Below are positions 1 through 7,448 of a stretch of 33,919 nt of DNA, one piece after another; positions within the stretch are counted from its first letter, which is position 1, and each line of letters opens with the position of its first letter. Below the pieces are notes generated by a model. It saw only the letters and a list, made by a program, of their open reading frames with translations, did not search any database and was not told where the DNA came from. Origin of the DNA: Nocardia carnea (GTDB taxonomy: Bacteria; Actinomycetota; Actinomycetes; Mycobacteriales; Mycobacteriaceae); NCBI RefSeq assembly GCF_029868855.1, contig NZ_JARWOV010000215.1:1-33919 (forward strand), given 5' to 3'. Both the position numbers and the translations under genes were made by a program.

Positions 1-190
1 ATTGGTCTTTTTTTTATTTTGTTACCCCCCCCTGTTTTATTCGGTGGTGGCGGCGTTTCCCTTCCCCTCCACCCACCCTTCTGGGCGGGGGGGTGGGTTT
101 TCATCTCCCCCCCCCGCCCCTGCTGCTTTTCGATTCTGTAGGCGGCCGCTGAGCACGCCCACAGCGCTTTCGCGCTCCGCCGAGCGGCGG
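1..190. other. low-complexity contig-end sequence
   Basis: The first ~130 bases are dominated by homopolymer runs of T, C and G (T runs near 7-20, C runs near 24-33 and 109-117, a G run near 86-92), unlike the balanced high-GC sequence after it. No coding signal fits. This looks like low-quality or mis-assembled sequence at the end of a contig rather than biology. More normal sequence resumes near 130-160. Confidence 0.6.
163..190 (-). terminator. paired hairpins after the DUF4389 gene
   Basis: Two small perfect hairpins lie just beyond the stop codon of the DUF4389 gene. One has 5-bp arms at 163-167 and 172-176 and, on the minus strand, a GAAA tetraloop. The other has 5-bp arms at 177-181 and 186-190. 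There is no clear U tract, so the terminator role is inferred from position and pairing. Confidence 0.35.
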
Positions 191-193
191 CGC

Positions 194-892
194 TCAGGCC
201 ACAGGTTTGGTCGTGTCGACAGCCGGCGGTACCTGCTCACGGGCACCTTGGTCCAGCCGGAAAGGCGGATATTCGTCACGCAGTAGTGACGAATAGACCT
301 GCACCCGCAACATCCACCGGTTGACACCCATCACGAAGTCGAACAGCCCCTGGGAGTACCGCGCGGCGAAGAGCAGGCCGACCAGTGCCACCAAGGTCAG
401 CACACCGATCAGCGGCAACCCGGCCGCACTGGCCATAACGTCCGCGTCGTCGGTCACCACCCAGGCCGCTCCGGTCATCGCACCGATGATCAGGTAATGC
501 GGAATGGCCAGCAGCCACCACTTCACCAGCACCAGACCGCGATGCAGGGCCGGCGGATAGTCGACGTCCAGGTCCGCGGGGTAGTCGTCGTCGGCCGCCA
601 GGCTGAACGGCGGGTATTTATCCGTTCCGGCCGGGGTCCAGGCGTAGTAGCTCACCCGCCAGGACCAGCGGATCACACCGACGCTGTAATCGAACAGCGC
701 CCGCGGATATCGGCCGGTGATCAGAATCGCGAAGAAAGCGATCACCGTCACCACGGCATAGCCGATATGCAGGAAGAACAAGACTATGTAATGCGGTATG
801 GCGAGGATCCATTTGACGATCCACATCCAGCGCGACAGCGCGGGATCCAGATCGCCGCGGATACGGACCGGATAACCGGCGGGAGCAGACAT
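194..892 (-). CDS. DUF4389 domain membrane protein
   Basis: The 232-residue protein has two copies of a DUF4389-like unit, seen as repeated motifs: VKWILAIPHYIVLFF (about 26-40) and VKWWLLAIPHYLIIG (about 124-138), each followed by a hydrophobic segment, then RYPRALFDYSVGVIRW and RYSQGLFDFVMGVNRW, and ending in a YPPF motif. About four membrane segments are expected. DUF4389 proteins are common in actinobacteria and have no assigned biochemical role. The ATG start follows an AAGGAG about 10 bases upstream. The gene stands alone, with a palindromic operator-like repeat upstream (948-967). Family assignment is confident from the doubled motif; function is unknown. Confidence 0.85.
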   Translation of the reverse strand: MSAPAGYPVRIRGDLDPALSRWMWIVKWILAIPHYIVLFFLHIGYAVVTVIAFFAILITGRYPRALFDYSVGVIRWSWRVSYYAWTPAGTDKYPPFSLAADDDYPADLDVDYPPALHRGLVLVKWWLLAIPHYLIIGAMTGAAWVVTDDADVMASAAGLPLIGVLTLVALVGLLFAARYSQGLFDFVMGVNRWMLRVQVYSSLLRDEYPPFRLDQGAREQVPPAVDTTKPVA

Positions 893-947
893 AGTGATCG
901 GGCTCCTTCGAGAGTGCTGGCCCGGCCGGCCGGACTTCAGCGCGGCC

Positions 948-967
948 GTACCTCAATTGTGAGGTAC
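948..967. promoter_or_regulatory. perfect inverted repeat upstream of DUF4389 gene
   Basis: Perfect 8-bp arms (GTACCTCA and TGAGGTAC) are separated by a 4-base ATTG spacer, in the promoter-proximal region 56 bases upstream of the DUF4389 start. The size and symmetry fit the binding site of a dimeric helix-turn-helix regulator. No such regulator gene is adjacent, so the protein that would bind is unknown. Confidence 0.5.
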
Positions 968-1057
968 AACACACCGTTTCGCGATAAACGCGGGATAAAG
1001 ACACGCCATCGAGATCAACTCGTGAAGGAATCCTGGAGGTGCCCGCCGGTTCGGCCG

Positions 1058-2125
1058 CTAGCGAGCCGTCGCGTCGAGCCCGTCCAGCGCCGCCAGCCGG
1101 GGCAGCGCGCCGGGGTAGTTCTCGTTGAGCCAGCCGATAAGTTCCTCGCGTACCGCACAACGCAGCGACCACACCGCGTCCGGGTCACGCGCCGTCATCG
1201 ACGCGCGAACCTCGATACCGGTCGGGGTGCTGTCGGTGACCAGCAGGTTCCAGCTGCGACCGTCCCAATCCGGGTGATCGCTCAGATATTCGTAGAGATG
1301 CGCGCGCAGTTCGGCCACCGGCGTGCTGTGATCCAGATGCAGGAATACGGTGCCGGTCATCTCGTTACCGCCCTTGGACCAGTTCTCGTACGGTTTGCTG
1401 TTGAAGTAGGACACCGGCATGGTGAGCCGGCGGTCGTCCCAGATCCGCACGGTCAGGAAGGACAGCGTGATCTCCTCGACGGTGCCCATCTCGCCCTCGA
1501 CCACGACCGTATCGCCGATCTTCACCGAATCACCGAAGGCGATCTGCAGACCGGCCATCAGATTGCTCAGTGTGGATTGGGCCGCCACACCGGCGATGAT
1601 GCCGATGATGCCGGCCGAGGCCAGCAGCGAGGTTCCCAGAACGCGCAGTTCGGGAAACAGCACCAGCATGGCGATCGCGGCGGTGGCGATTGCCAGCACG
1701 GTGCTGGCGATCCGCCGGATCAGCGTGAACTGGGTGTTGAGCTGGCGCACCCGGCGCGGATCCCGCGCGCGGCGTGAATAGGTGTTGAGCAGGCCGTCTG
1801 CGATGGCGTCGGCGATTCGCACCACCAGCCATACCGCCGACATGGTGACCATCGTGGCCAGGACACTGAGGATCACCGTGTCCTGCCGCAGGTTCAGATC
1901 GGCCAGCGGGTAGGTCATCCGGAGGGCGGCGAATCCGAGGAACAGTTGCAGCGGCAGTTGCACCCGCCGCAGCAGGCCGGGAATCGGGGTCTTCGGATGC
2001 CGGGCCGACCAGTACCGCAGCCCGCGGTCGATGGCCCAGCCGATCGCGATCGTCACGGCCAGCGTGCCCCCTAGCACGATCAACAGCCGTAATACGTTCT
2101 CCACAGCGTCCAACTCCTTGCCCAT
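1058..2125 (-). CDS. MscS-family mechanosensitive ion channel
   Basis: The 355-residue product is a small-conductance mechanosensitive channel homologue, which would release solutes under hypo-osmotic stress. Hydrophobic segments are visible at about 10-32, 55-73, 82-108 and 138-160. They are followed by the Gly/Ala-rich pore helix (about 163-195, including AGVAAQSTLSNLMAGLQIAF) and the beta domain that begins with GDSVKIGDTVVVEG. The motif that follows, WDDRRLTMPVSYFNSKPYENWSK, is diagnostic of the family. The start is uncertain. The ATG at 2125 has no Shine-Dalgarno, whereas an AAGGAG lies just inside the reading frame, 9 bases ahead of a GTG at 2104; that start would give 348 residues. The gene is flanked by unrelated genes. 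Confidence 0.88.
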   Translation of the reverse strand: MGKELDAVENVLRLLIVLGGTLAVTIAIGWAIDRGLRYWSARHPKTPIPGLLRRVQLPLQLFLGFAALRMTYPLADLNLRQDTVILSVLATMVTMSAVWLVVRIADAIADGLLNTYSRRARDPRRVRQLNTQFTLIRRIASTVLAIATAAIAMLVLFPELRVLGTSLLASAGIIGIIAGVAAQSTLSNLMAGLQIAFGDSVKIGDTVVVEGEMGTVEEITLSFLTVRIWDDRRLTMPVSYFNSKPYENWSKGGNEMTGTVFLHLDHSTPVAELRAHLYEYLSDHPDWDGRSWNLLVTDSTPTGIEVRASMTARDPDAVWSLRCAVREELIGWLNENYPGALPRLAALDGLDATAR

Positions 2126-2213
2126 CGGTCATACGAACCCCGGAACAAGGCTACAGTTCGATAACGGCGGATCACCACCAGTCACGGGACGATCACCGGA
2201 TTCACCCCCCGGA

Positions 2214-2534
2214 TCACTCCGGGGCTCGCCCCTCGGCCGAGTACAGCCGGACCTCCCCGCCCTCCCCCAGGAATGCGTTGACCAGCATCACCCGCTCGGC
2301 GCGCAGGACGCCGGCATCGGGCGCGTCGGTGGTGATGGATATCTGCGGGATCGCGGCCCAATTCACCACGTAGCGTTCCGGCGGTCCGGCGTCGTCGGAC
2401 AGCCGCGCGAGCCGGAAAACCGATACCGTCTTCCGTTCCATCAGGCCGCGCACCACCTCGGCTATCCGCTCGGGATCCTCCAGCGCGAACAGGAATCCGA
2501 AGGTCAGCTCCGGGGAGGACACATAGGCGGGCAC
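2214..2534 (-). CDS. small protein of unknown function
   Basis: This is a 106-residue soluble protein of mixed alpha/beta character with no signal peptide or membrane segment. The N-terminal part (SSPELTFGFLFALEDPERI) is followed by an Arg-rich helix and a C-terminal acidic segment. I do not recognise the family. Codon use is typical of the neighbours (strong third-position GC), which supports it being a real gene. The GTG start has no Shine-Dalgarno. A TAACCT hexamer on the minus strand (complement of 2543-2548) lies 8 bases upstream, which would fit a leaderless or nearly leaderless transcript. The gene is followed by the MscS gene on the same strand, with a gap of about 90 bases. Confidence 0.65.
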   Translation of the reverse strand: MPAYVSSPELTFGFLFALEDPERIAEVVRGLMERKTVSVFRLARLSDDAGPPERYVVNWAAIPQISITTDAPDAGVLRAERVMLVNAFLGEGGEVRLYSAEGRAPE

Positions 2535-2560
2535 GAGACCAGAGGTTAGCCCATGGGTAA

Positions 2561-2590
2561 CCGCCCGGTGTGAATTATCCCACCGGGCGG
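2561..2590 (-). terminator. hairpin terminator of the desaturase operon
   Basis: Perfect 10-bp arms (CCGCCCGGTG at 2561-2570 and CACCGGGCGG at 2581-2590) enclose a 10-base AT-rich loop. The hairpin lies 13 bases past the stop of the 113-residue gene that ends the desaturase operon, and upstream of the next minus-strand gene. There is no U tract, as is common in actinobacterial terminators. Confidence 0.65.
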
Positions 2591-2603
2591 CTGTCGGAAC
2601 CGA

Positions 2604-2945
2604 TCAGGAATTTTTGCCGGTGCGGCCGGGATCCGCGATCTCCGCGTCCACCACATCGGCGTCCACAACCTCCGCGGAGGGCGATGTCTCTGTCCCGTTC
2701 GCCTCGGGCACAGCCGGACCACCGGGTTCCGCCGCGGCGTCCCGGCCGGTCTCGGCAGCCGAATCGCGGCGGGCCGCCGCGGCGGCCTCGTTCATCTCGA
2801 TCGCGTCGGTGATCCACTCACCGATCTCTCGCGTCACCTCTGCGACCGTACCGGTGATGATCCCCGCGATATTGCCGACCCGGCGCGCGCCCGAGGAAGT
2901 GAGTTCCTGGATCAGGTCCTTGTTGGCCTCGAATTTGCCGATCAT
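2604..2945 (-). CDS. 113-residue protein coupled to the desaturase
   Basis: A small protein of unknown function. Residues 1-55 look folded and helical (EANKDLIQELTSSGARRVGN, then IAGIITGTVAEVTREIGEWI), with a short hydrophobic stretch near 24-34. The rest is an Ala/Glu/Pro-rich low-complexity tail ending in repeated VVDADVVDAEI-like acidic units. The start ATG overlaps the desaturase stop codon by one base (TGATG), so it is almost certainly translated by coupling after the desaturase. That makes it a candidate accessory, stability or membrane-tethering factor for the desaturase system; this is inferred from position only. An open frame extends further upstream on paper, but there it overlaps the desaturase in another frame and is not credible. 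Confidence 0.7.
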   Translation of the reverse strand: MIGKFEANKDLIQELTSSGARRVGNIAGIITGTVAEVTREIGEWITDAIEMNEAAAAARRDSAAETGRDAAAEPGGPAVPEANGTETSPSAEVVDADVVDAEIADPGRTGKNS

Positions 2946-4129
2946 CACACGCCCGCTCCGGTTGGACTCTGCTGACGCATCACGATAACACCGGGCTCCG
3001 CCCGTTTCCGCAGTACAGCGGGCAGGAAACGGGCGAACCGGGACTCCTGGATCTGCGGCGGCAGGGCCAGTTGGAAGATCTTGGCCCAGACCGAACCGAT
3101 CTGCTTTCCGAGCGGTCCGGTGTTGTAGGGCAGGCCGAACTTCTCGCACAGGGCCCGCACCTCCGGTGCGATCTCCGGATACCGGTTGGCGGGCAGATCC
3201 GGAAACAGGTGATGCTCGATCTGGTGCGACAGGTTGCCGGACATGATGTGGAACAGCGGGCTGCCGGTGATGTTCGCCGAACCCAGCATCTGCCGGACAT
3301 ACCATTCGCCGCGCGTCTCGTCGGCGGTCTCCTCCTCGGTGAAGCTCTGCACCCCTGAGGGGAAATGCCCGCAGAAGATGATCGAGTAGGCCCAGAGGTT
3401 GCGCACCAGGTTGGCCGTCACATTGCCGGCCAGCGTGGACAGGAACAGCGGCCCGGACAGCAGCGGAAATGCCACATAGTCCTTGAGCACCTGCCGCCCC
3501 GACTTACGCAACTGACCCTTGATCAGCGGTTTGAGGTCCGCCCAGCTGCGTTTGCCCTTCACGATGTTGTCGGCCTCGAGGTCGTGCAGCATCACGCCCC
3601 ATTCGAAGAACACCATCAGCAGGAACGCGTACAGCGGGTTGCCCAGGTAGTACGGGTGCCAATCCTGATCCTCGTCGATACGCAGCACGCCGTAGCCGAT
3701 ATCCCGGTCACGTCCGTGAATGTTGGTGTAGGTGTGGTGCATGTAGTTGTGCGAGTGCTTCCACTGGTCGGCGGGGCAGACCGTATCCCATTCGAACACC
3801 CGCGAATTCAGGGTCGGCTCACGCATCCAGTCGAACTGGCCGTGCATCACGTTGTGGCCGATTTCCATATTGTCCAGGATCTTCGACACGCTCAGCGCGG
3901 CGACGCCGGCCAGCCAGAACGGCGGCAGAAAACCCAGATACATCAGTCCGCGCCCGGCGATCTCGAATCCGCGCTGTGCCTTGATGATGTTGTAGATGTA
4001 TTCGCGGTCACGTTCGCCCAGGTCGGCGACGATGCGATCGCGCAGTTCGTCGAGGGTCCGGCCGATCTCGGAGACTTGATCGGGTGAGAGGACCAGCGGT
4101 CCGTCCTTGGTCTCGGTGAGGATGGTCAT
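2945..4129 (-). CDS. desA3: acyl-CoA desaturase, DesA3-like
   Basis: A 394-residue integral-membrane diiron desaturase that inserts a cis double bond (delta-9 in characterised relatives) into acyl-CoA. All three histidine clusters are present: H92-x3-H96, the box H125-x-H127-x3-HH (131-132), and H302-x3-HH (306-307) within SHQIEHHLFPDLP. Hydrophobic segments at about 62-82, 163-181 and 220-255 frame them. The ATG start is fixed by an AAGGGGAG 5-7 bases upstream. It lies 46 bases downstream of its reductase gene, the same pairing as DesA3 (Rv3229c) with Rv3230c in M. tuberculosis, which together form an oleate-producing system. A coupled small gene follows. The divergent TetR gene probably controls the operon. 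Confidence 0.93.
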   Translation of the reverse strand: MTILTETKDGPLVLSPDQVSEIGRTLDELRDRIVADLGERDREYIYNIIKAQRGFEIAGRGLMYLGFLPPFWLAGVAALSVSKILDNMEIGHNVMHGQFDWMREPTLNSRVFEWDTVCPADQWKHSHNYMHHTYTNIHGRDRDIGYGVLRIDEDQDWHPYYLGNPLYAFLLMVFFEWGVMLHDLEADNIVKGKRSWADLKPLIKGQLRKSGRQVLKDYVAFPLLSGPLFLSTLAGNVTANLVRNLWAYSIIFCGHFPSGVQSFTEEETADETRGEWYVRQMLGSANITGSPLFHIMSGNLSHQIEHHLFPDLPANRYPEIAPEVRALCEKFGLPYNTGPLGKQIGSVWAKIFQLALPPQIQESRFARFLPAVLRKRAEPGVIVMRQQSPTGAGV

Positions 4130-4175
4130 CTGTTCTCCCCTTCGTTGCAGATGTCGGATTCCGGTGTGCGCGAAA

Positions 4176-5231
4176 TCAGATTTCGATGTCCACGTCGCCG
4201 ACGGCGGCCTGGACGCAGAGCTGGATCGGCTGGTCGGGGTCGGTTTCCAGTTCGCCGGTGCGCAGATTGCGGGTGCAGCCGCTGCGCCGCACCGAGGTGC
4301 AGGAGAAGCAGATCCCCATCCGGCAGCCGTACTCCGGGCTGAGCCCGGCCCCTTCGGCCTGCTCCAGCAGCGATGCCCCGGCGTTGTCGGCGGTGACCCC
4401 ACTGGCCGAGAAGGTGGTTGTCCCGTGCACCTCGGCGGTATCCACCGGGGTCGCCGTCGCGACGAACTCCTCGGTGTGCAGGCGTTCACTGAGCTCTTCT
4501 GCGGTGAAGAGCTCGCGCACCGATTCCATCAGCGGCGGCGGACCGCACAGGAAGGTCTGCGCCTCGGCGAACCACGGCGCCACCCGGACGAGTTCGTCGC
4601 GGTCGAATCCGCGGCCGTCCCGCTCCGGATACCTCAGTTCCACGGAGATATTCGGGTGGGCGGCAGCGATTGCGGCGAGTTCGTCCCGATGCGGCACCAG
4701 CTCCGGTGACCGCGCGTAGTGCAGGAACACCGCGTCGCCCGGGTAGTCCTCTTCGGCCAGCGTGCGCAGCATCGACAGCACGGGAGTGATCCCGCTACCG
4801 CCGCTGATCAGCAACACTCGGTCCGGGCGCCGCGACGGCAGGTGGAACACCCCGGAGGCCGGTTCGAGGTCCAGGATCATTCCGGGTTCGGCATGTTCGT
4901 GCAGGTGGCGCGATACGAGGCCGTGCGGGTGCACCCGGATGGTGAGGTCGAGCCGGCGGCGCCGATCGTGCTGGGAGTTCACCGGCGAATAGCACCGGAC
5001 ATGCCGGACACCGTCGATCACCACTCCCAGCTGCACGAACTGGCCGGCCAGCAGCCCGTCCCACTGCCGGGTCGGTTGCAGGCTCAGCGACAGTGTGCCC
5101 GGTACCGACCGGTCGACGCCGACGATCCGGGCCCGCATATCGCGGACGGTGAGCATCGGGCGCACCAGTTCCAGGTACCGGTCCACCGGGTGCGGGGTGG
5201 TCAGGGTTTGTACCAGGTCGAGGAGGGCCAT
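4176..5231 (-). CDS. FAD/2Fe-2S oxidoreductase partner of the desaturase
   Basis: The 351-residue product is a ferredoxin-NADP reductase type electron-transfer protein with a C-terminal plant-type 2Fe-2S domain. The FAD-binding motif RCYS is at 79-82 and the nucleotide-binding motif GGSGITP at 144-150. CGPPPLM sits near 229-235. The cluster cysteines are C303, C308, C311 and C339 (C-x4-C-x2-C-x27-C). It should pass electrons from NADPH to the diiron centre of the desaturase encoded next in the operon, as Rv3230c does for DesA3. The ATG start is preceded by GGAGAA. The first gene of the operon, it faces a TetR gene across a 150-base control region. Assignment as the desaturase reductase rests on gene order plus family. 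Confidence 0.92.
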   Translation of the reverse strand: MALLDLVQTLTTPHPVDRYLELVRPMLTVRDMRARIVGVDRSVPGTLSLSLQPTRQWDGLLAGQFVQLGVVIDGVRHVRCYSPVNSQHDRRRRLDLTIRVHPHGLVSRHLHEHAEPGMILDLEPASGVFHLPSRRPDRVLLISGGSGITPVLSMLRTLAEEDYPGDAVFLHYARSPELVPHRDELAAIAAAHPNISVELRYPERDGRGFDRDELVRVAPWFAEAQTFLCGPPPLMESVRELFTAEELSERLHTEEFVATATPVDTAEVHGTTTFSASGVTADNAGASLLEQAEGAGLSPEYGCRMGICFSCTSVRRSGCTRNLRTGELETDPDQPIQLCVQAAVGDVDIEI

Positions 5232-5265
5232 CGGAGTTCTCCGTCCCTGTCTGTCGGTCGCGTCA

Positions 5266-5285
5266 CGAAACTTCGAACGGTTTCG
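5266..5285. promoter_or_regulatory. inverted repeat A, desaturase/TetR control region
   Basis: Perfect 6-bp arms CGAAAC and GTTTCG flank an 8-base spacer that itself holds the palindrome TTCGAA. It abuts a second, perfect palindrome at 5286-5301. Its location between divergent TetR and desaturase genes suggests a second or lower-affinity operator, or an extended binding region. Confidence 0.45.
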
Positions 5286-5301
5286 GTGTACGAATGTACA
5301 C
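5286..5301. promoter_or_regulatory. palindromic operator between TetR and desaturase operon
   Basis: GTGTAC and GTACAC form perfect 6-bp arms around a GAAT spacer. TANNNT hexamers resembling -10 elements occur on both strands within or overlapping the palindrome: TACACT on plus (5297-5302) and TACATT on minus (complement of 5293-5298). A dimer bound here would therefore block both divergent promoters at once, the arrangement expected of an autoregulated TetR repressor. The binding itself is inferred. Confidence 0.6.
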
Positions 5302-5381
5302 TCAACTAGTGTGCCGGATACCCCGATGGAACTGTCAACCAGGAATCGGTGTGACGCGGACGACAAGATGGAGAAGATCGA

Positions 5382-6017
5382 ATGGTGAACGGCTGTATGC
5401 TCACTGAAATGACCGATCAGGGAGCGAGCCGCGTCGAGCGCAAGGAGCGCACCCGGCAGGCTCTGCTGGACGGCACCCTCGCGCTGGCCGCCGAGCGTGG
5501 TTTCGGCGCCTTGAGCCTGCGCGAGATCGCCCGTTCCGCCGGGATCGTGCCGACCGCCTTCTACCGGCATTTCGCCTCGCTCGAAGACCTCGGCGCCACC
5601 CTGGTCGACGAAGGCGTGCAAGCACTCCGGCTGGCCCTGCGGCAGCTGCGCCGCACACCGGATGCCCGGCTGTCGGAAACGGTGCGGTTCGTCTTCGGCG
5701 AGGTCGCCGCCAAACGGGAGTTGTACGGATTCCTGATCCGGGAGCAGCGCGGCGGCAGTGCGGCACTGCGCACGGCGATCGCCCTCGAACTACATCTGAT
5801 CGTGCGCGAACTGGTGGCCGATCTGTCGCGGGTACCGGCCCTGGACACCTGGTCCCCGGATGACTTGGAAGCGGCTGCCGACCTGCTGGTCGCGACCGTA
5901 ACCGACGGTATCGCCGACTACGTATCCGCTCCGCCGCGCGAACAGCAGCCGATCATCGAGCGCACGATCGCGCAGGTCCGGCTCATCGCCCTCGGTATGG
6001 GCGTCTGGAAACCCTGA
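5382..6017 (+). CDS. TetR-family regulator of the desaturase operon (DesT-like)
   Basis: The 211-residue repressor has an N-terminal TetR DNA-binding domain. The helix-turn-helix lies near residues 45-65 (LSLREIARSAGIVPTAFYRHF), after the basic helix ERKERTRQALLDGTLALAAERGF. The C-terminal two-thirds would form the ligand pocket and dimer interface. The ATG start is supported by GGAGAAG 5 bases upstream. It is divergent from the reductase-desaturase operon, as Pseudomonas aeruginosa desT is from desCB, where the regulator senses the saturated/unsaturated acyl-CoA balance. By analogy this protein may sense acyl-CoA; that is inference. It converges on the MFS gene, with 9 bases between the two stops. 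Confidence 0.87.
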   Translation: MVNGCMLTEMTDQGASRVERKERTRQALLDGTLALAAERGFGALSLREIARSAGIVPTAFYRHFASLEDLGATLVDEGVQALRLALRQLRRTPDARLSETVRFVFGEVAAKRELYGFLIREQRGGSAALRTAIALELHLIVRELVADLSRVPALDTWSPDDLEAAADLLVATVTDGIADYVSAPPREQQPIIERTIAQVRLIALGMGVWKP

Positions 6018-6026
6018 CCGGCACTC

Positions 6027-7448
6027 TCACGCAACCGGCGCCGGTGCGGACACCCGGCCGCCCTTGTCGTCGGGCGCTGCGACCAGTAGCACCGCGACCA
6101 ACCCGGCAGTGAGCACCACCAGCAGCCCGGCGATACCGGCCCGATCCGCGTCGAACGCCCAGACGAAGAAACCGAAAAGGCTCGGCGACAGGAACGAGGC
6201 GGCCCGGCCCGTGGTGGTGTAGAGCCCGAACAGCTGCCCTTCCCGCCCGGGCGGTGTCAGACGAGTGAGGAACGAACGGGCGGAGGCCTGCGCCGGACCG
6301 ACGAACAGGGTCAGCGCCAATCCGAAGATCCAGAACATCGTCGGGCCGGATACGACCAGTAGCGCTGTTCCGCACACCACCGCGGCCGCCAGGGAAACCA
6401 CGATCACCCGCTTCGGCCCGACCGAGTCGTCGAACCGCCCGGCCACGATCGCGCCCAGGGCGGCGACGATGTTCGCACCGATACCGAACAGCAGTACATC
6501 GGAATCACTGATCCCGTAGACCTGCACGGCCAGCACCGCCCCGAAGGCGAAGACGCCGGCCAGCCCGTCCCGGAAAACCGCGCTGGCGAGCAGGAACCAG
6601 ATCACCCGGCGGTCCAGAACCCAGAGTTCGCGCAGGTCCCGCCACAGCACCCGGTACGAGGCGAAGAAACCCGCCGTGGCCGCACCCCGCACGGCGCCCC
6701 GTCCGCGCCCCACCCGGGCCCCCAAGCACACCCCCCGGAACGCGGCTAATAACCCCGCGGTGGCGCCACCCGGAGCGGCGCGGTACCGGCGCACCTCCGG
6801 GACCGCGAAGAACACCGGCAGCGCGAATACCGCAAACCAGACGGCCGCCACGACCAGCACCAGCCGGATGTTCAGCCCGTCGTCGGTGCCGATCCCCAGC
6901 AGGCCGCGTTCGTCGCCGTCGCCGGAGATGAACCCGAGGTAGCAGATCAGCAGCAGGACGATTCCACCGAAGTACCCCATCGCCCAGCCGAAACCGGAAA
7001 CCCGGCCGACCGTGTCCGGCGTGGACACCTGGCGCAGCATGGCGTTGTAGGGCACGGTCGAGAGCTCGAAGAAAACGTGACCGAGCGCCAGCAGCACCAG
7101 CCCCAGCCACAGATAGTGATATTCGTCACGAACGAAGAACATGGCGGCCATCAGGCCCACCACGACTGCGGTCATGATCGCCAGTGAACGTTTACGATTC
7201 GCGGTCGCGTCGAAACGCTGCCCGATGACCGGTGCGGTCAGTGCGACCAGCAGACCGGCGATCGCGAGCGCCCAGCCCAGCCATGCACTGGCGGAGATAT
7301 CGCCGGGCAGGTCCTCACCCACGCTGTCGGTGAGGTAGACAGCGAAAACGAACGTGGCGATCACGGCGTTGAAGGCGGCCGACCCCCAGTCCCACAGCCC
7401 CCATGCGACCACCCGCGCCCGCCCTGGCGCGGCTTCTACGGTGCTCAT
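6027..7448 (-). CDS. MFS transporter, Atg22-like
   Basis: A 473-residue membrane transporter with about 12 hydrophobic segments. The opening WGLWDWGSAAFNAVIATFVF, followed by a long hydrophobic bundle and an internal second half beginning near FLLASAVFRDGLAGVF, matches the vacuole-effluxer Atg22-like/UMF1 branch of the major facilitator superfamily. Substrates in bacteria are unknown; yeast Atg22 exports amino acids from the vacuole. The central loop is unusually Gly/Arg/Ala-rich (GARVGRGRGAVRGAATAG), possibly a local insertion. The ATG at 7448 is chosen because AGGAG lies 6 bases upstream; a start six codons earlier is possible but has no ribosome site. It ends 9 bases from the convergent TetR gene. 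Confidence 0.87.
   Translation of the reverse strand: MSTVEAAPGRARVVAWGLWDWGSAAFNAVIATFVFAVYLTDSVGEDLPGDISASAWLGWALAIAGLLVALTAPVIGQRFDATANRKRSLAIMTAVVVGLMAAMFFVRDEYHYLWLGLVLLALGHVFFELSTVPYNAMLRQVSTPDTVGRVSGFGWAMGYFGGIVLLLICYLGFISGDGDERGLLGIGTDDGLNIRLVLVVAAVWFAVFALPVFFAVPEVRRYRAAPGGATAGLLAAFRGVCLGARVGRGRGAVRGAATAGFFASYRVLWRDLRELWVLDRRVIWFLLASAVFRDGLAGVFAFGAVLAVQVYGISDSDVLLFGIGANIVAALGAIVAGRFDDSVGPKRVIVVSLAAAVVCGTALLVVSGPTMFWIFGLALTLFVGPAQASARSFLTRLTPPGREGQLFGLYTTTGRAASFLSPSLFGFFVWAFDADRAGIAGLLVVLTAGLVAVLLVAAPDDKGGRVSAPAPVA

Noticed and set aside
497..1777. 426-codon plus-strand frame
   Set aside because: It is antisense to the DUF4389 and MscS genes, which have clear families; the sequence is His/Arg/Gln-rich as expected of a GC-rich shadow.
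2946..3305. N-terminal extension of the 113-residue protein
   Set aside because: It would overlap 360 bases of the desaturase gene in another frame. The TGATG overlap start at 2945 is far more likely.
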